A stretch of DNA of 64,000 bases from Lucinisca nassula (lineage: Eukaryota > Mollusca > Bivalvia > Lucinida > Lucinidae), in NCBI GenBank assembly GCA_963580285.1, contig OY757015.1, forward strand, positions 150,968,082 through 151,032,081. Direction: 5' to 3'. A program made the translations under genes and the position numbers. The number at the start of each line of letters is the position of its first letter. The stretch's first letter is position 1. The notes beneath the pieces were generated by a model. It did no database searches, was not told where the DNA came from, and saw only the letters and a list, made by a program, of their open reading frames with translations. This document shows positions 52,601 through 60,888 of this stretch, piece by piece.

Positions 52601-54416
52601 GTTTTCTAGTGCTGTATTTTCCTGTGCATATTTTGAATGCACGATGTCCAAGATTTAAAATTAATTCCTCGGCTGTATAGACATTGTCTGGATGCCCAAA
52701 TTATAAACGTTCTTTGCACGACAACACGTATTTCATTTCCTTTGATGTCTGCTATTGACAAAATAAGAATCCTCTAAAACATCAACCAGAACAATTTTTT
52801 GCACCTTTTGAAGCGGTAATGACCCATGCGGACGTTCCATGCTTCACGTGCTAATGCGGGCGGCACCCTTTGATAATAAACACCACTGTGTAAACACGCA
52901 TTAATTATCGCTTTTCATATCACCAGCTTACAGACAGCTTGCAGATTAGCGAATCAAAATATGTGTGGTCAATTATTTCGAACTCAATTAATATAAAGTG
53001 TTTACTGTTGAAAAGCGCTTCAGAAAGCTGTAAATTTACTACCTGAATGAAGGAATATTCAGCGTACTGATTCTATACCGACATTGGGTGTTAAGTGGAT
53101 AATCCATAACAAATAGGATGCATAAACACCGTGTACCTGTAGGCTACCGCCAAATCATGATTTGGCTGTAATGTTATTGCCCTTATCTCGCGACAAGCAG
53201 CCGTTGCAAGCAGACGTTGACTCCCACTGGCACAGGAGATTATTGGATTACAATTAAGACAATATACAGTTTGATGCTTGACCGGGTACAAGAAGCAGGT
53301 CGTAATAAAGAATATATTTAAGAATGAAAACAACTTCGAGAATTATCTGAAAAACTTGTGATATAGAAAACTATCGAAACTATCGATAGTTCAAAACACT
53401 ATCGGCAATAGTCATCGATGTTTGACTTTACCATCGATGCAGTACTATCGGCCCAGTGCCTATCGCAATGCATCGACGGTCCGATGCATCGTTACACTCC
53501 TATATATAAGCCTATATAAAACCAGTGGGCCACGGGGCGAGGGCTGTTTTTGGCCCCAGGGCTATAATTTGAACAATCTTGGTAGAGGTCCACTAGATGA
53601 AGCTTCATACCAAATATCAAAAACCTCAGCCTTCTGGTTTCAGAAAAGAAGATTTTTAAAGGTTTTCCCTATATAAGCCTATGTAAAACCAGTGGGCCCT
53701 GGGGCGGGGTCGTTTTTGGCCCTAGGGGCTATAATTTGAAAATCTTGGTAGAGGTCCATTAGATGAAGCTTCATACCAAATATCAATGACCTAGGCCTTC
53801 TGGTTTCAGAGAAGAAGATTTTTATATGTTTTCCCTATATAAGCCTATATAAAACCTGTGGGCCCTGGGGCGGGGTCGTTTTTGGCCCCAGGGCTTTAAT
53901 TTGAACAATCTTGGTAGAGGTCCACTAGATGAAGCTTCATACCAAATATCAAAGACCTGGGCCTTCTGGTTTCACAGAAGAAGATTTTTATATGTTTTCC
54001 CTATATAAGCCTATGTAAAACCAGTGGGCCCCGGGGTGGGGTAGTTTTTGGCCCCAGGGCTATAATTTGAACAATCTTGGTAGATGTCCACTAGATGAAG
54101 CTTCATACCAAATATCAAAGACCTAGGCCTTCTGGTTTCAGAGAAGAAGATTTTTAAAGGTTTTTCTTATTTTCCCCTTTTTGTTGCCATGGCAACCAGA
54201 GTTCTGCATGGAATGGAATTTTTTGAACAACTTTGAGAGAGGACCACCTAAGGATCATTTCTGCCAAGTTTGGTTAGAATCTGTTCAGTGGTTTAGGAGG
54301 AAATGTTGTTTAAGAAAGTGTGAAGGACCAGACATTCGAACGGACGACGATGACGACGACGACAGACGGTGACCGATCACAATAGCTCCCCCGGAGCCTT
54401 TGGCTCAGGTGAGCTA
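49700..54416 (+). mobile_element. T6b tandem-core element, split by a hAT-like element
   Basis: Head CACAAGAGGACCATGATGGT then CGCTCACCTGAGC. The T6 units continue on both sides of the 51142-53502 insertion. The end block has GTTTGGTTAGAATCTGTTC, GTTTAGGAGGAAATGTTG, ACGACGATGACGACGACGAC and the hairpin AGCTCCCCCGGAGC...GGCTCAGGTGAGCT, ending CTAA. Confidence 0.8.
51142..53502. mobile_element. hAT-like non-autonomous element with 8-bp TSD
   Basis: Ends TAGGGATGTAACGATAG and, inverted, TAGGAGTGTAACGATGC. A perfect 8-bp TSD TATATAAG lies at 51134-51141 and 53503-53510, and removing the insert restores the T6 unit. The terminal 100-150 bp are full of CTATTGC, ATCGATAG and GATGCATCG words, likely transposase-binding repeats. 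The 2.36-kb interior has no transposase; open frames at 51932, 52404 and 53091 show no domain. It contains a piece of the 58041-58839 element (52183-52245). Confidence 0.85.
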
Positions 54417-54466
54417 AAAAGTGATCCCAAAAGCTCACCTCATCACTACTTGACAGCTGAGCTAAA
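54417..54466 (+). other. Second, orphan T5-type tail after T6b
   Basis: AAAGTGATCCCAAAAGCTCA then CCTCATCACTACTTGACAGC and TGAGCTAAA: a T5-like tail hairpin directly after the T6b tail, without its own core. Confidence 0.65.
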
Positions 54467-54680
54467 TACTCAAGTTTTTTTCTTATAGTCAGCCTTATCT
54501 GAATCTCCAATTTAAGGAAGGAAAAACTGGAAAAATAAAAAGAAAAGAAAACCTACAATGGTGAATGCCTTTTGTACAATACAAGTCAACTCTAACATGT
54601 GTACTAATTTTCAGTATTCTACCTGCAACAGTTACTGGAAAAAATTTTGACAGAAAATTAACATTAGTCTCTATGTAGAG
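54467..54680. other. Spacer
   Basis: No feature recognised apart from the left TSD CTATGTAGAG (54671-54680) of the following SINE. Confidence 0.4.
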
Positions 54681-54980
54681 TTTGTTTGATTTGAGGTTTA
54701 ACGTCCCCGTCAACACTGTAAAGGTCATTTTGGAGATGTTGCTTCCAATTTTGTGGGACTTTTACCCGACATTGAGATGAAATGACATCTCAAGCCCTGT
54801 CACCCAATGAAACCAATAGGGTTCATTAGCATGGACGGTCCGCCTCGCACCGCTGTTCCTGGACAGGCTTAGATCCTCTAAGCCGTTTACCAGTACTAGT
54901 GTGCGGGCCGGATTCAGCTCTGCGTGGAAGCATCGTGCAGCCCATATATTTCTTCAAGCCCCTATGGGCGGGGGTGGTCA
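54681..54980 (-). mobile_element. SINE-C with 10-bp TSD
   Basis: Complete reverse SINE-C of the GCGGGCCGGATTCAG subfamily. CTATGTAGAG repeats at 54671-54680 and 54981-54990. Confidence 0.9.
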
Positions 54981-55167
54981 CTATGTAGAGAGAAAGAACA
55001 AAATGAGTAAGAAACTAACAATAAACCAAAAACCATCACTGTCTCTTATACAGTACTTCATGTTTGTATTATGCTTCTGCCTTGTATGGATCCCAAAGAC
55101 ATCTTTGACAGAAAACTGGAAATGCTTCTTATCTGGGTCTCTGAAGAATGAAAAACACTGCAGATCA

Positions 55168-55363
55168 AGGCTTGTCCTGCTGAGCCTGGACAAACAATGC
55201 AGATCCAGATCAGATGGCTTCTGAAGAAGCCATCTGATCAGGATCTACATTGTTTGTTATTCAGTTTATGAATTTGTTGCAATAATTTGCATGAAGTAGT
55301 CTGATTGGTTGATAATCAGTAGTGGGTGTGGCTTATTTAAATATTCCGCAGGATTAGGGTTAA
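55168..55363 (+). mobile_element. M1 MITE copy j, left end damaged
   Basis: GGCTTGTCCTGCTGAGC...CCGCAGGATTAGGGTTAA; the left TTAA is lost. Full hairpin, GATTGG, GGGTGTGG and TTATTTAAATATTC. Confidence 0.8.
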
Positions 55364-55599
55364 TCTGAAGTGCACCAATTCAACTGGTTCCCTTTTAAGC
55401 ATGTGAAAGAAAAGTATTTAAACAAACCCTGGGTTTTTCTTTCACTTTGTCTGTATTATCTGCATCTCAAAGAAAGGAAAAAGGAATGGACTAAGAGCAG
55501 AAATAAAGCTGGAAAGCTAAATGTTTTTCCCACAATTCAACAAGCCAATACCCAATATACAGTATATGTATCAATTTTTAGGACTGTACATCATGAAAA

Positions 55600-55810
55600 C
55601 ACACCTATATAATTTTGACCCCCTTAAACCCCACTTTTATATAGTAAAACTGGGGTTTACAGTGGAAAACCTTATTTTTCTTATTTCTGCTCTAAAATAT
55701 AGATTGTGGGTGCTCGTTAGGAGGCGGTTCTAATGAGTACCCTCAATCCATATTTTGAGCAGAAATATGAAAAATATCACAATTTTTCATCTTAAAATTG
55801 TAATTTTTTT
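55600..55810. repeat. M8 hairpin repeat
   Basis: ATTGTGGGTGCTCGTTAGG...GCGGTTCTAATGAGTACC. One hairpin arm is partly deleted. TTGACCCCCTTAAACCCC and TTATTTTTCTTATTTCTGC match other M8 copies. Confidence 0.55.
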
Positions 55811-55966
55811 GGCGATAAAGGTTATAATGTATTTGTATAGGCGTGTTTTCGTAATGAGACTCTTAAGAATCTTCTATTTTGTAACTGAATCATAGCTTCA
55901 AATTTCAGCTATTGTCCCTTGGCGTGGCATTTCTGTAGCATGTCAAGCACTAACAAACCTGAATAA

Positions 55967-56194
55967 TTAACCCATATATGCCTAGTGGCCCTTTTTTGGG
56001 ACGTTGGCAAACAGTGTAGACCCAGATCAGACGCCGCATAACGCGGCGTCTGATCTGGGTCTACACTGTTTGCTCAAAGAACATACATTTTTGTGCAACT
56101 TACAGTAAACAAAACAAATCTGACACCCCTATAATTGAAAATGGATAACTCCAAATTTATAAGATGGAAGATTCCATTGTCATATATGGGTTAA
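55967..56194. mobile_element. M3 MITE, intact, with perfect hairpin core
   Basis: TTAACCCATATATGCC...TGTCATATATGGGTTAA. Core GCAAACAGTGTAGACCCAGA then TCAGACGCCGC, mirrored perfectly on the other side of an ATAAC loop: a 66-nt hairpin. Confidence 0.85.
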
Positions 56195-56251
56195 GTCCAG
56201 GAAAGAGCTCTGTGGTTTGACTTCACAGTCGTCTTCTCTCAGTGAACTTTT

Positions 56252-56350
56252 ATTACCCAACCACTTCATGTTCGTAGACTTGAACAAATGGCATGTGAAG
56301 TCTATAAAATTGTTAATGAACTAGCTGGCACCCAAATACATCAGTAACCT
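56252..56350 (+). pseudogene. LINE reverse-transcriptase remnant
   Basis: Conceptual LHVRRLEQMACEVYKIVN then ELAG resembles the C-terminal part of CR1/L2-type ORF2 proteins (RRL...ETFKIVN.LAP). Short and isolated. Confidence 0.5.
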
Positions 56351-56527
56351 TGTCAGTATAAACGAGGGCCATGATGGCCCTTTATTCGGTCACCTGAGTT
56401 ATTTAAAGCAATTTGACCTGATGACTTAATCTTTGACCTGACAAATGGTGCAAAACTGTGACCTCTAGAGAAAGAGAACACGGTTTAAAAGAAATATGAC
56501 CTAGTTATATGACACTAACCATAGTAA

Positions 56528-56920
56528 TGTAACGGATATGGATAAATACCACTTCTACAGCCTTGCTGTAGGAGCCGGCTCTTTTAGTGACGCTAGTAGA
56601 GTGGTTGGCTTGTTCGCGAAGTTAAGCAACGGAGATTGCAGTTAGGACCTGGATGGGTGACCGCGTTGCTTGACTTCGTGGACAACCCGGTACACGCTAC
56701 ATTGGTGGCAGCGGTGGGATAGAAACAGTGCCGCTGGTTTGTTACATAATCTCCGCCCTCGGGTTTAGCCCTGTGAGGCATGTGTGACTTCGGGATGCTT
56801 TTTTAGCGACATGGGTAGAGCGGTTGGCTTGTTCACGAAGTTAAGCAACGGAGATTGCGGTTAGTACCTGGATGGGTGACCGCGTTGCTTGACTTCGTGG
56901 ACAACCCAGTACATGCTACA
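56528..56920 (+). mobile_element. TRIM retroelement with 5S-derived LTR, copy 1
   Basis: 5' LTR 56528-56701 (TGTAACGGAT...ACACGCTACA, 174 bp), then the primer-binding site TGGTGGCAGCGGTGGGA at 56703-56719, complementary to the 3' end of tRNA-Leu(UAG) including CCA. A short interior with GCCGCTGGTTTGTTACAT and CTCGGGTTTAGCCCTGTG follows, then a 3' LTR missing its first ~60 bp and ending ACATGCTACA. GTAA flanks both sides (possible 4-bp TSD). Each LTR carries GAAGTTAAGCAACG and TACCTGGATGGGTGACCGC-like blocks, the A-box and C-box of 5S rRNA genes. No coding capacity; it would need another element's proteins. Confidence 0.8.
56618..56664 (+). promoter_or_regulatory. 5S rRNA-like internal promoter in the TRIM LTR
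   Basis: GAAGTTAAGCAACG (5S box A region) and, about 17 nt on, ACCTGGATGGGTGACCG (box C) at near-native spacing. Flanking sequence is not 5S: downstream CGTTGCTTGACTTCG is complementary to the box A segment, so the RNA can fold with box C in the loop. It could be read by TFIIIA/Pol III; activity is untested. Confidence 0.65.
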
Positions 56921-57486
56921 GTAAGTTGAATGACATATCATCAAGTCAGACATTTGGTAAAGTGTTTTGAAGATTAATGCAAAATTGTAGCCTCTAGAGA
57001 CAGAAATTTGACATTATGACCTTGTTTTGACCCCATATAGCCAGTGTTTGAATCTGACAAAGCCTTGAAAGGTATCATTCAGACACGGTTTTAACAAAAT
57101 TTGGACTTGGTTTTGATCCGAAATGACCTACATTCTAACTTGATAGAGATATAATCAGGTCAAACATTTTTGCAAAGGGTTACAAAGACTGAAGAAATAT
57201 TGTGGTGTCTAGGGTGCACGCACAATTTAAAATTCTGAACTAGTTTTTTATCTGAAATGACCCATATTTAAACTTGACTGAGATATCATCATGTTAATTT
57301 TTTAGAAGATTGAAGCACACAAGGTTTCAACGAAATCTGACCCGGTGACCTAATTTTGATCTGACATGACCCATATTCGAACTTGATTGTGATATCATTA
57401 AGTCAAACATTCTGAGGTTTCATGAGGATTGAAGCAAATCTGGGGTCTCTAGGGTGCACACAAAATTACAGGTGTTTGTTTTGTCT

Positions 57487-57778
57487 TGTTTGATTTGAGG
57501 TTTAACGTCCCCCTCAACACTGTATAGGTCATTCTGGAGACGTTGCTTCCAATTTTGTGGGACTTTTACCCGACATTGAGATGAAATAACATCTCAAGCC
57601 CTGTCGCCCAATGAAACCAATAGGGTTTATAAGCATGGGTGGTCCAACTTGCGCCATTGGCCTGGGCAGGCTTAGATCCTCTAAGGGGTTTACCAGTACT
57701 CGTGTGTGATCTGTTTCAGCTCTGAGTGGAAGCATCATGCAGGCCATCTATTTATTCAAGCCCCAATGGGCAGGGGCC
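57487..57778 (-). mobile_element. SINE-C
   Basis: TTTGATTTGAGGTTTAACG...CAAGCCCCAATGGGCAGGGG, complete and reversed. TSD not identified. Confidence 0.85.
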
Positions 57779-57811
57779 TTGACAGTAGGCTCATAATCTT
57801 ATACAATGGTT

Positions 57812-58012
57812 TAAAGGGTTCTGCCAGCATACCAACAGATGACCTTGTTCCCCCACCTAGGCACTGTAGAAAGCACCATTCAATGGCGTTTCAGACCCTT
57901 ACAGCATTACATTTATAAAGAATCGTTCTTCCCCTGAACCATTAGAGTTTGGAAAGCCCTTCCTGATTTGATTATTTCCATGACTGAAGGTGCTGAGGAT
58001 TACCTATTTGGT
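57812..58012 (+). pseudogene. LINE ORF2 C-terminal remnant
   Basis: Around 57912: YKESFF, then TIRVWKALPDLIISM, matches the YKNSFFPRTI.WN.LP signature near the end of CR1/L2-group ORF2 proteins. It has a stop and frame changes. Confidence 0.65.
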
Positions 58013-58040
58013 TAGAGCTAAGGACTAACTTCCCATATCA

Positions 58041-58839
58041 CAGGTCCTGGTATATGAATGTCATTTGACGTGTTGACCACCAGTAACAATTCTGATTCTG
58101 ACCACCTACAATTGTGTAGATTTTACCTGAAAAGGAAAGCAGAAAAATAAGGAAATCTACACCAAAACGGATGGATGGCCAGTTCTCCAAGCCCAGATCC
58201 ACATCAGAAGCGTGAAAGCACAGGAGCTTGTAGAATCCAAAGTGAATGAATGTCATTTGACGTGTTACCAGTAACGGTTTTAGATTTTGGACATTTTCAA
58301 AACGTGATGCGCCTGTGTTGCAAGCAAGGACGTATGAACGTCACGTCGCACTGACGTTGTTACAATGTTGCATAAATGTCATGTGTCCAGACATAGCATA
58401 CATACTTGACAGGTGTGTGTGCTCTATCTTGTGTATATTTCCCGCCATCTGCCAAACAATTTACATTCCGGTTTTTGACGGAAAACTGCGAAACTTCCCG
58501 AGTCAGTTTGGCATTGACCTTGCACAATGTGGACGTCCAGAGTACGATACATTTCTTCATCAACAAGGGCTTTAGTGACCCTGTCACAACGTCAGACTTT
58601 GCCACCAGGTTTGTTCTGTACAGCACTAAAGATATACGTGTTCATTAATTCTTAAAATAAAAAAGTTAATTGAAAGTCGTGGCTTTCCATAAGCCGGTGT
58701 ATGGAATACATTGTGTATTCGAGCAGAACAGCGATTCGGAAAATAAGCTCACTTGTGCAGATAGCTCATATTACAGTTTCTTTCAGAATCAGAATTGTTA
58801 CTGGCGATACGTCAAGTGATATTCATACACCAGCACCTG
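58041..58839. mobile_element. 0.8-kb TIR element (about 58-bp diverged TIRs)
   Basis: Left CAGGTCCTGGTATATGAATG then TCATTTGACGTG and ACAATTCTGATTCTGA; right, inverted, CAGAATCAGAATTGTTACTG...CATACACCAGCACCTG. A further copy of the TIR inner part lies at 58244-58283, and one TIR half lies in the hAT-like element (52183-52245). The open frames at 58315-58648 have no recognised domain. Confidence 0.65.
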
Positions 58840-59094
58840 CCAACCAACTCTTGAAAAACAAAGACAGATTTCATCTTTTATAAAATACAAAACCGCCTAG
58901 TAAAAATCCAACCCCCGTCATACAGGTCTCGGGTCGTTTCACCCGTGAGTGGTTTTGCCCATGAGTCGTTTCGCCCGTGGGTCGTTTTGCCCTGGGTTGT
59001 TTCGCCTGTGGGTCGTTTTGCCCTGATTAGGTGGGTCGTTTCGCCCTTATTTTTTTCAAGCCCTATATATATTGATTGAGATTATGTAGCGTGT

Positions 59095-59553
59095 ACCGGG
59101 GCGTCCATGAAGTCAAGCAACGCAGTCACCCATCCAGGTACTAACCGCGATATCCGTTGCTTAACTTCGCGAATAAGCCAACCACTCTACCCGCGTCGCT
59201 AAAAGAGCCGGCTCCTACAGCAAGGCTGTAGAAGTGGTATTTATCCATAACTGTTACATTTCTCCCCCTCATCTCTTGACTTCGTCCCGAAGTCACACAT
59301 GCCTCACAAGGCTAAACCCGAGGGCGGAGTTATATGTAACAAACCAGCGGCACAGTTTTCATCCCACCGCTGCCACCAATGTAGCTTGTACCGGGTCGTC
59401 CACGAAGTCAAGCAACGCGGTCACCCATCCTGGTACTAACCGCTATCTCAGTTGCTTAACTTCGTGAATAAGCCAACCCCTCTACCCGCGTCGCTAAAAG
59501 AGCCTGCTCCTACAGCAAGGCTGTAGAAGTGGTATTTATCCATAACTGTTACA
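59095..59553 (-). mobile_element. TRIM retroelement with 5S-derived LTR, copy 2 (complete)
   Basis: Minus-strand order: 5' LTR 59553-59380 (174 bp, TGTAACAGTT...ACAAGCTACA), PBS TGGTGGCAGCGGTGGGAT (59378-59361), interior of about 100 nt, polypurine tract GAGATGAGGGGGAGAAA (59275-59259), 3' LTR 59258-59095 (164 bp, TGTAACAGTT...ACACGCTACA). Every hallmark of a TRIM is present in 459 bp. Both LTRs keep the 5S box A and box C (59451-59464 and 59420-59431; 59155-59169 and 59125-59136). A clean TSD is not evident. Inserted in the 58925-60160 element. Confidence 0.85.
59259..59379 (-). other. TRIM interior: PBS and polypurine tract
   Basis: PBS complementary to the tRNA-Leu(UAG) 3' end beside the 5' LTR and a 17-nt purine run beside the 3' LTR. 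Between them GCCGCTGGTTTGTTACAT, CTCCGCCCTCGGGTTTAGC and GAGGCATGTGTGACTTCGG, shared with copy 1 and without an open frame. Confidence 0.8.
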
Positions 59554-59789
59554 GTTATGTTTGTTTTGGCATGTGAAGGGATTGATAGGGGTATTGGGGG
59601 TTTCGGAAAACATGGTTTTGTCCTCATTCGGTGCAGCTGGACGACCTACTGACGGCTTCTACTTCAGGTTTGAGCAACTGCGCTACCACCTTTTTGAGAA
59701 AGATATTTGAGCTCACATAAGGTTAACAAGTCTTTGCAATAAAATGGGATTTATGGCTGTGAAAATGACTGTTTATATTTAAAAATGTG

Positions 59790-59930
59790 ACATATTTTTC
59801 TTTCTGCTCAAAACATAGATTTTGGATTAGAACCGTCTAATTGTCTATGCTCTAGAATCAGAAATAAGAGAAATAAAGTGTATGCGACCTTTACAGTGTT
59901 GACGGGGACGTTAAACCTCAAATCAACCAA
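59790..59930. repeat. M8 remnant followed by a SINE-C tail
   Basis: TTTCTGCTCAAAACATAGATT (split here as TTTCTGCTCAAAACATAG + ATT) and an AGAACCGTCTAATTG remnant of M8, then the SINE-C 3' end CAGTGTTGACGGGGACG, TTAAACCTCAAATC at 59888-59930. Confidence 0.55.
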
Positions 59931-60160
59931 CCAACCATCCATCTACCAACGCACAGCTCCATTCACCCATTTATTCATTTATTTATTCATCCATCTGTCC
60001 ATTTACTCATCCATTCCGTTTGTCACTCCCTTAAAATATAATTGGGGCAAAACAACCCAAGGTCGAAACGACTCATGGGCAAAACGACTCACCAGGTAAG
60101 GGCAAAACGACCCACCCCCCAAATCAGGGCGAAATGACCCACGGGAGAAACGACCCGGAA

Positions 60161-60361
60161 CCGTCATACATACAGCCATCTTTGAGAAAAAGAGTCACAA
60201 TCCCATTCTCTAGGATTAACCCTCATAAGTACTCATTCTTACCCCGTACTGCCAGACGGGTCCAAGTAAGTGTCAAGTCTTACACATAAAAAATCCAGGC
60301 ATCCAGCTCAGGGGTAAGCCCATATATTTCTCCAAGCCCCGATGGGCGGGGGCCGAACAAA
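60161..60361. repeat. LINE and SINE-C scraps
   Basis: Near 60219, NPHKYSFLPRTA resembles the end of a LINE ORF2. At 60315-60355 lies the reversed 5' end of SINE-C (TTCTCCAAGCCCCGATGGG). Confidence 0.5.
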
Positions 60362-60541
60362 GACCTGAGCTGGAATACTTACATAAATAGGTTTACAACA
60401 AGAGCAAATAGGACACTGGGTTTCTTGAAAAGAAACATCAAAACAAAACACACAGGCATTCGTGAAGCAGCATATCAGACTTTAGCTCGCCCTCGAGTGG
60501 AATATGCATCCCCTGTGAGGAGCCCATACACACAGACCTAG
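60362..60541 (+). pseudogene. LINE ORF2 remnant (thumb/C-terminal region)
   Basis: Open for 59 codons: DLSWNTYINRFTTRANRTL then GFLKRNIKTKHTGIREAAYQ and TLARPRVEYASPV. This matches the RANRTLGFLKRN...AYKTLVRP.LEYAS region of CR1/L2-group reverse transcriptases. It is a different subfamily from the 41-kb LINE. Confidence 0.75.
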
Positions 60542-60544
60542 ACC

Positions 60545-60660
60545 TGTAGGAGCAGTCTGATCAAGGCTTACACTGTCTGCCTGTATGCAAAAATATGTTT
60601 GAAAAGTTTGTAAGAAGATGCAACAGAAGACATCAACAGATGACATTTTCATATGCTGTT
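60545..60660 (-). mobile_element. M6 MITE fragment
   Basis: GGAGCAGTCTGATCAAGGC, TGTATGCAAAAATATGTTTG and AGATGCAACAGAAGACATC as in the copy at 9084-9325. Both ends lost. Confidence 0.5.
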
Positions 60661-60721
60661 TTCCTTGGGGTTGCGAGGGATAACAGTTTTACAAGGTTTA
60701 ATAGCTGAATTAGAATATATA

Positions 60722-60888
60722 TTAACCCATTTAGTACAAGAAACCCCAAAACGGGTACCCTGGCAAACAGTGCAGGCCCAGATCAGACGCCGCAGAATGC
60801 GGCGTCTGATCAGGGCTTACACTGTTTGCAAACTTTTCAGCCAATTTCCAAAACTTTTTTGAAGAAAACACAACCTGACACCCCTAAA
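60722..60888 (+). mobile_element. M2 MITE truncated by the T3 insertion
   Basis: TTAACCCATTTAGTACAAG, core CAGATCAGACGCCGCAG / GCGGCGTCTGATCAGG, then ACACAACCTGACACCCCTAA and an abrupt switch to TTTTTAGCTCACC. Confidence 0.75.

Larger units (their letters stand above)
56362..57472 (+). mobile_element. T7 head-bearing element, host of a TRIM
   Basis: Head ACGAGGGCCATGATGGCCCT then GGTCACCTGAG. The body has degenerate units with GATCCGAAATGACCTACATT, ACTTGATAGAGATATAATC and GGTGTCTAGGGTGCACGC. Tail not seen. The TRIM at 56528-56920 interrupts it. Confidence 0.55.
58925..60160. mobile_element. TIR element of iterated GGGTCGTTTCGCCC words, 10-bp TSD
   Basis: Left arm (58929-59047) and inverted right arm (60044-60160) each contain six to seven GTGGGTCGTTT(T/C)GCCC words spaced about 20 bp. 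CCGTCATACA flanks both sides (58915-58924, 60161-60170). A 9-10-bp TSD suggests a Mutator-like element. A TRIM and SINE/M8 fragments lie inside. Confidence 0.8.

Noticed and set aside
56604..56921. Genuine 5S rRNA genes
   Set aside because: Only the box A to box C region matches; the outer parts are LTR sequence, bounded by TG...CA and followed by a PBS.
58315..58648. Cysteine-containing open frames as a host exon
   Set aside because: They lie within a TIR element, overlap on both strands and lack splice or domain support.
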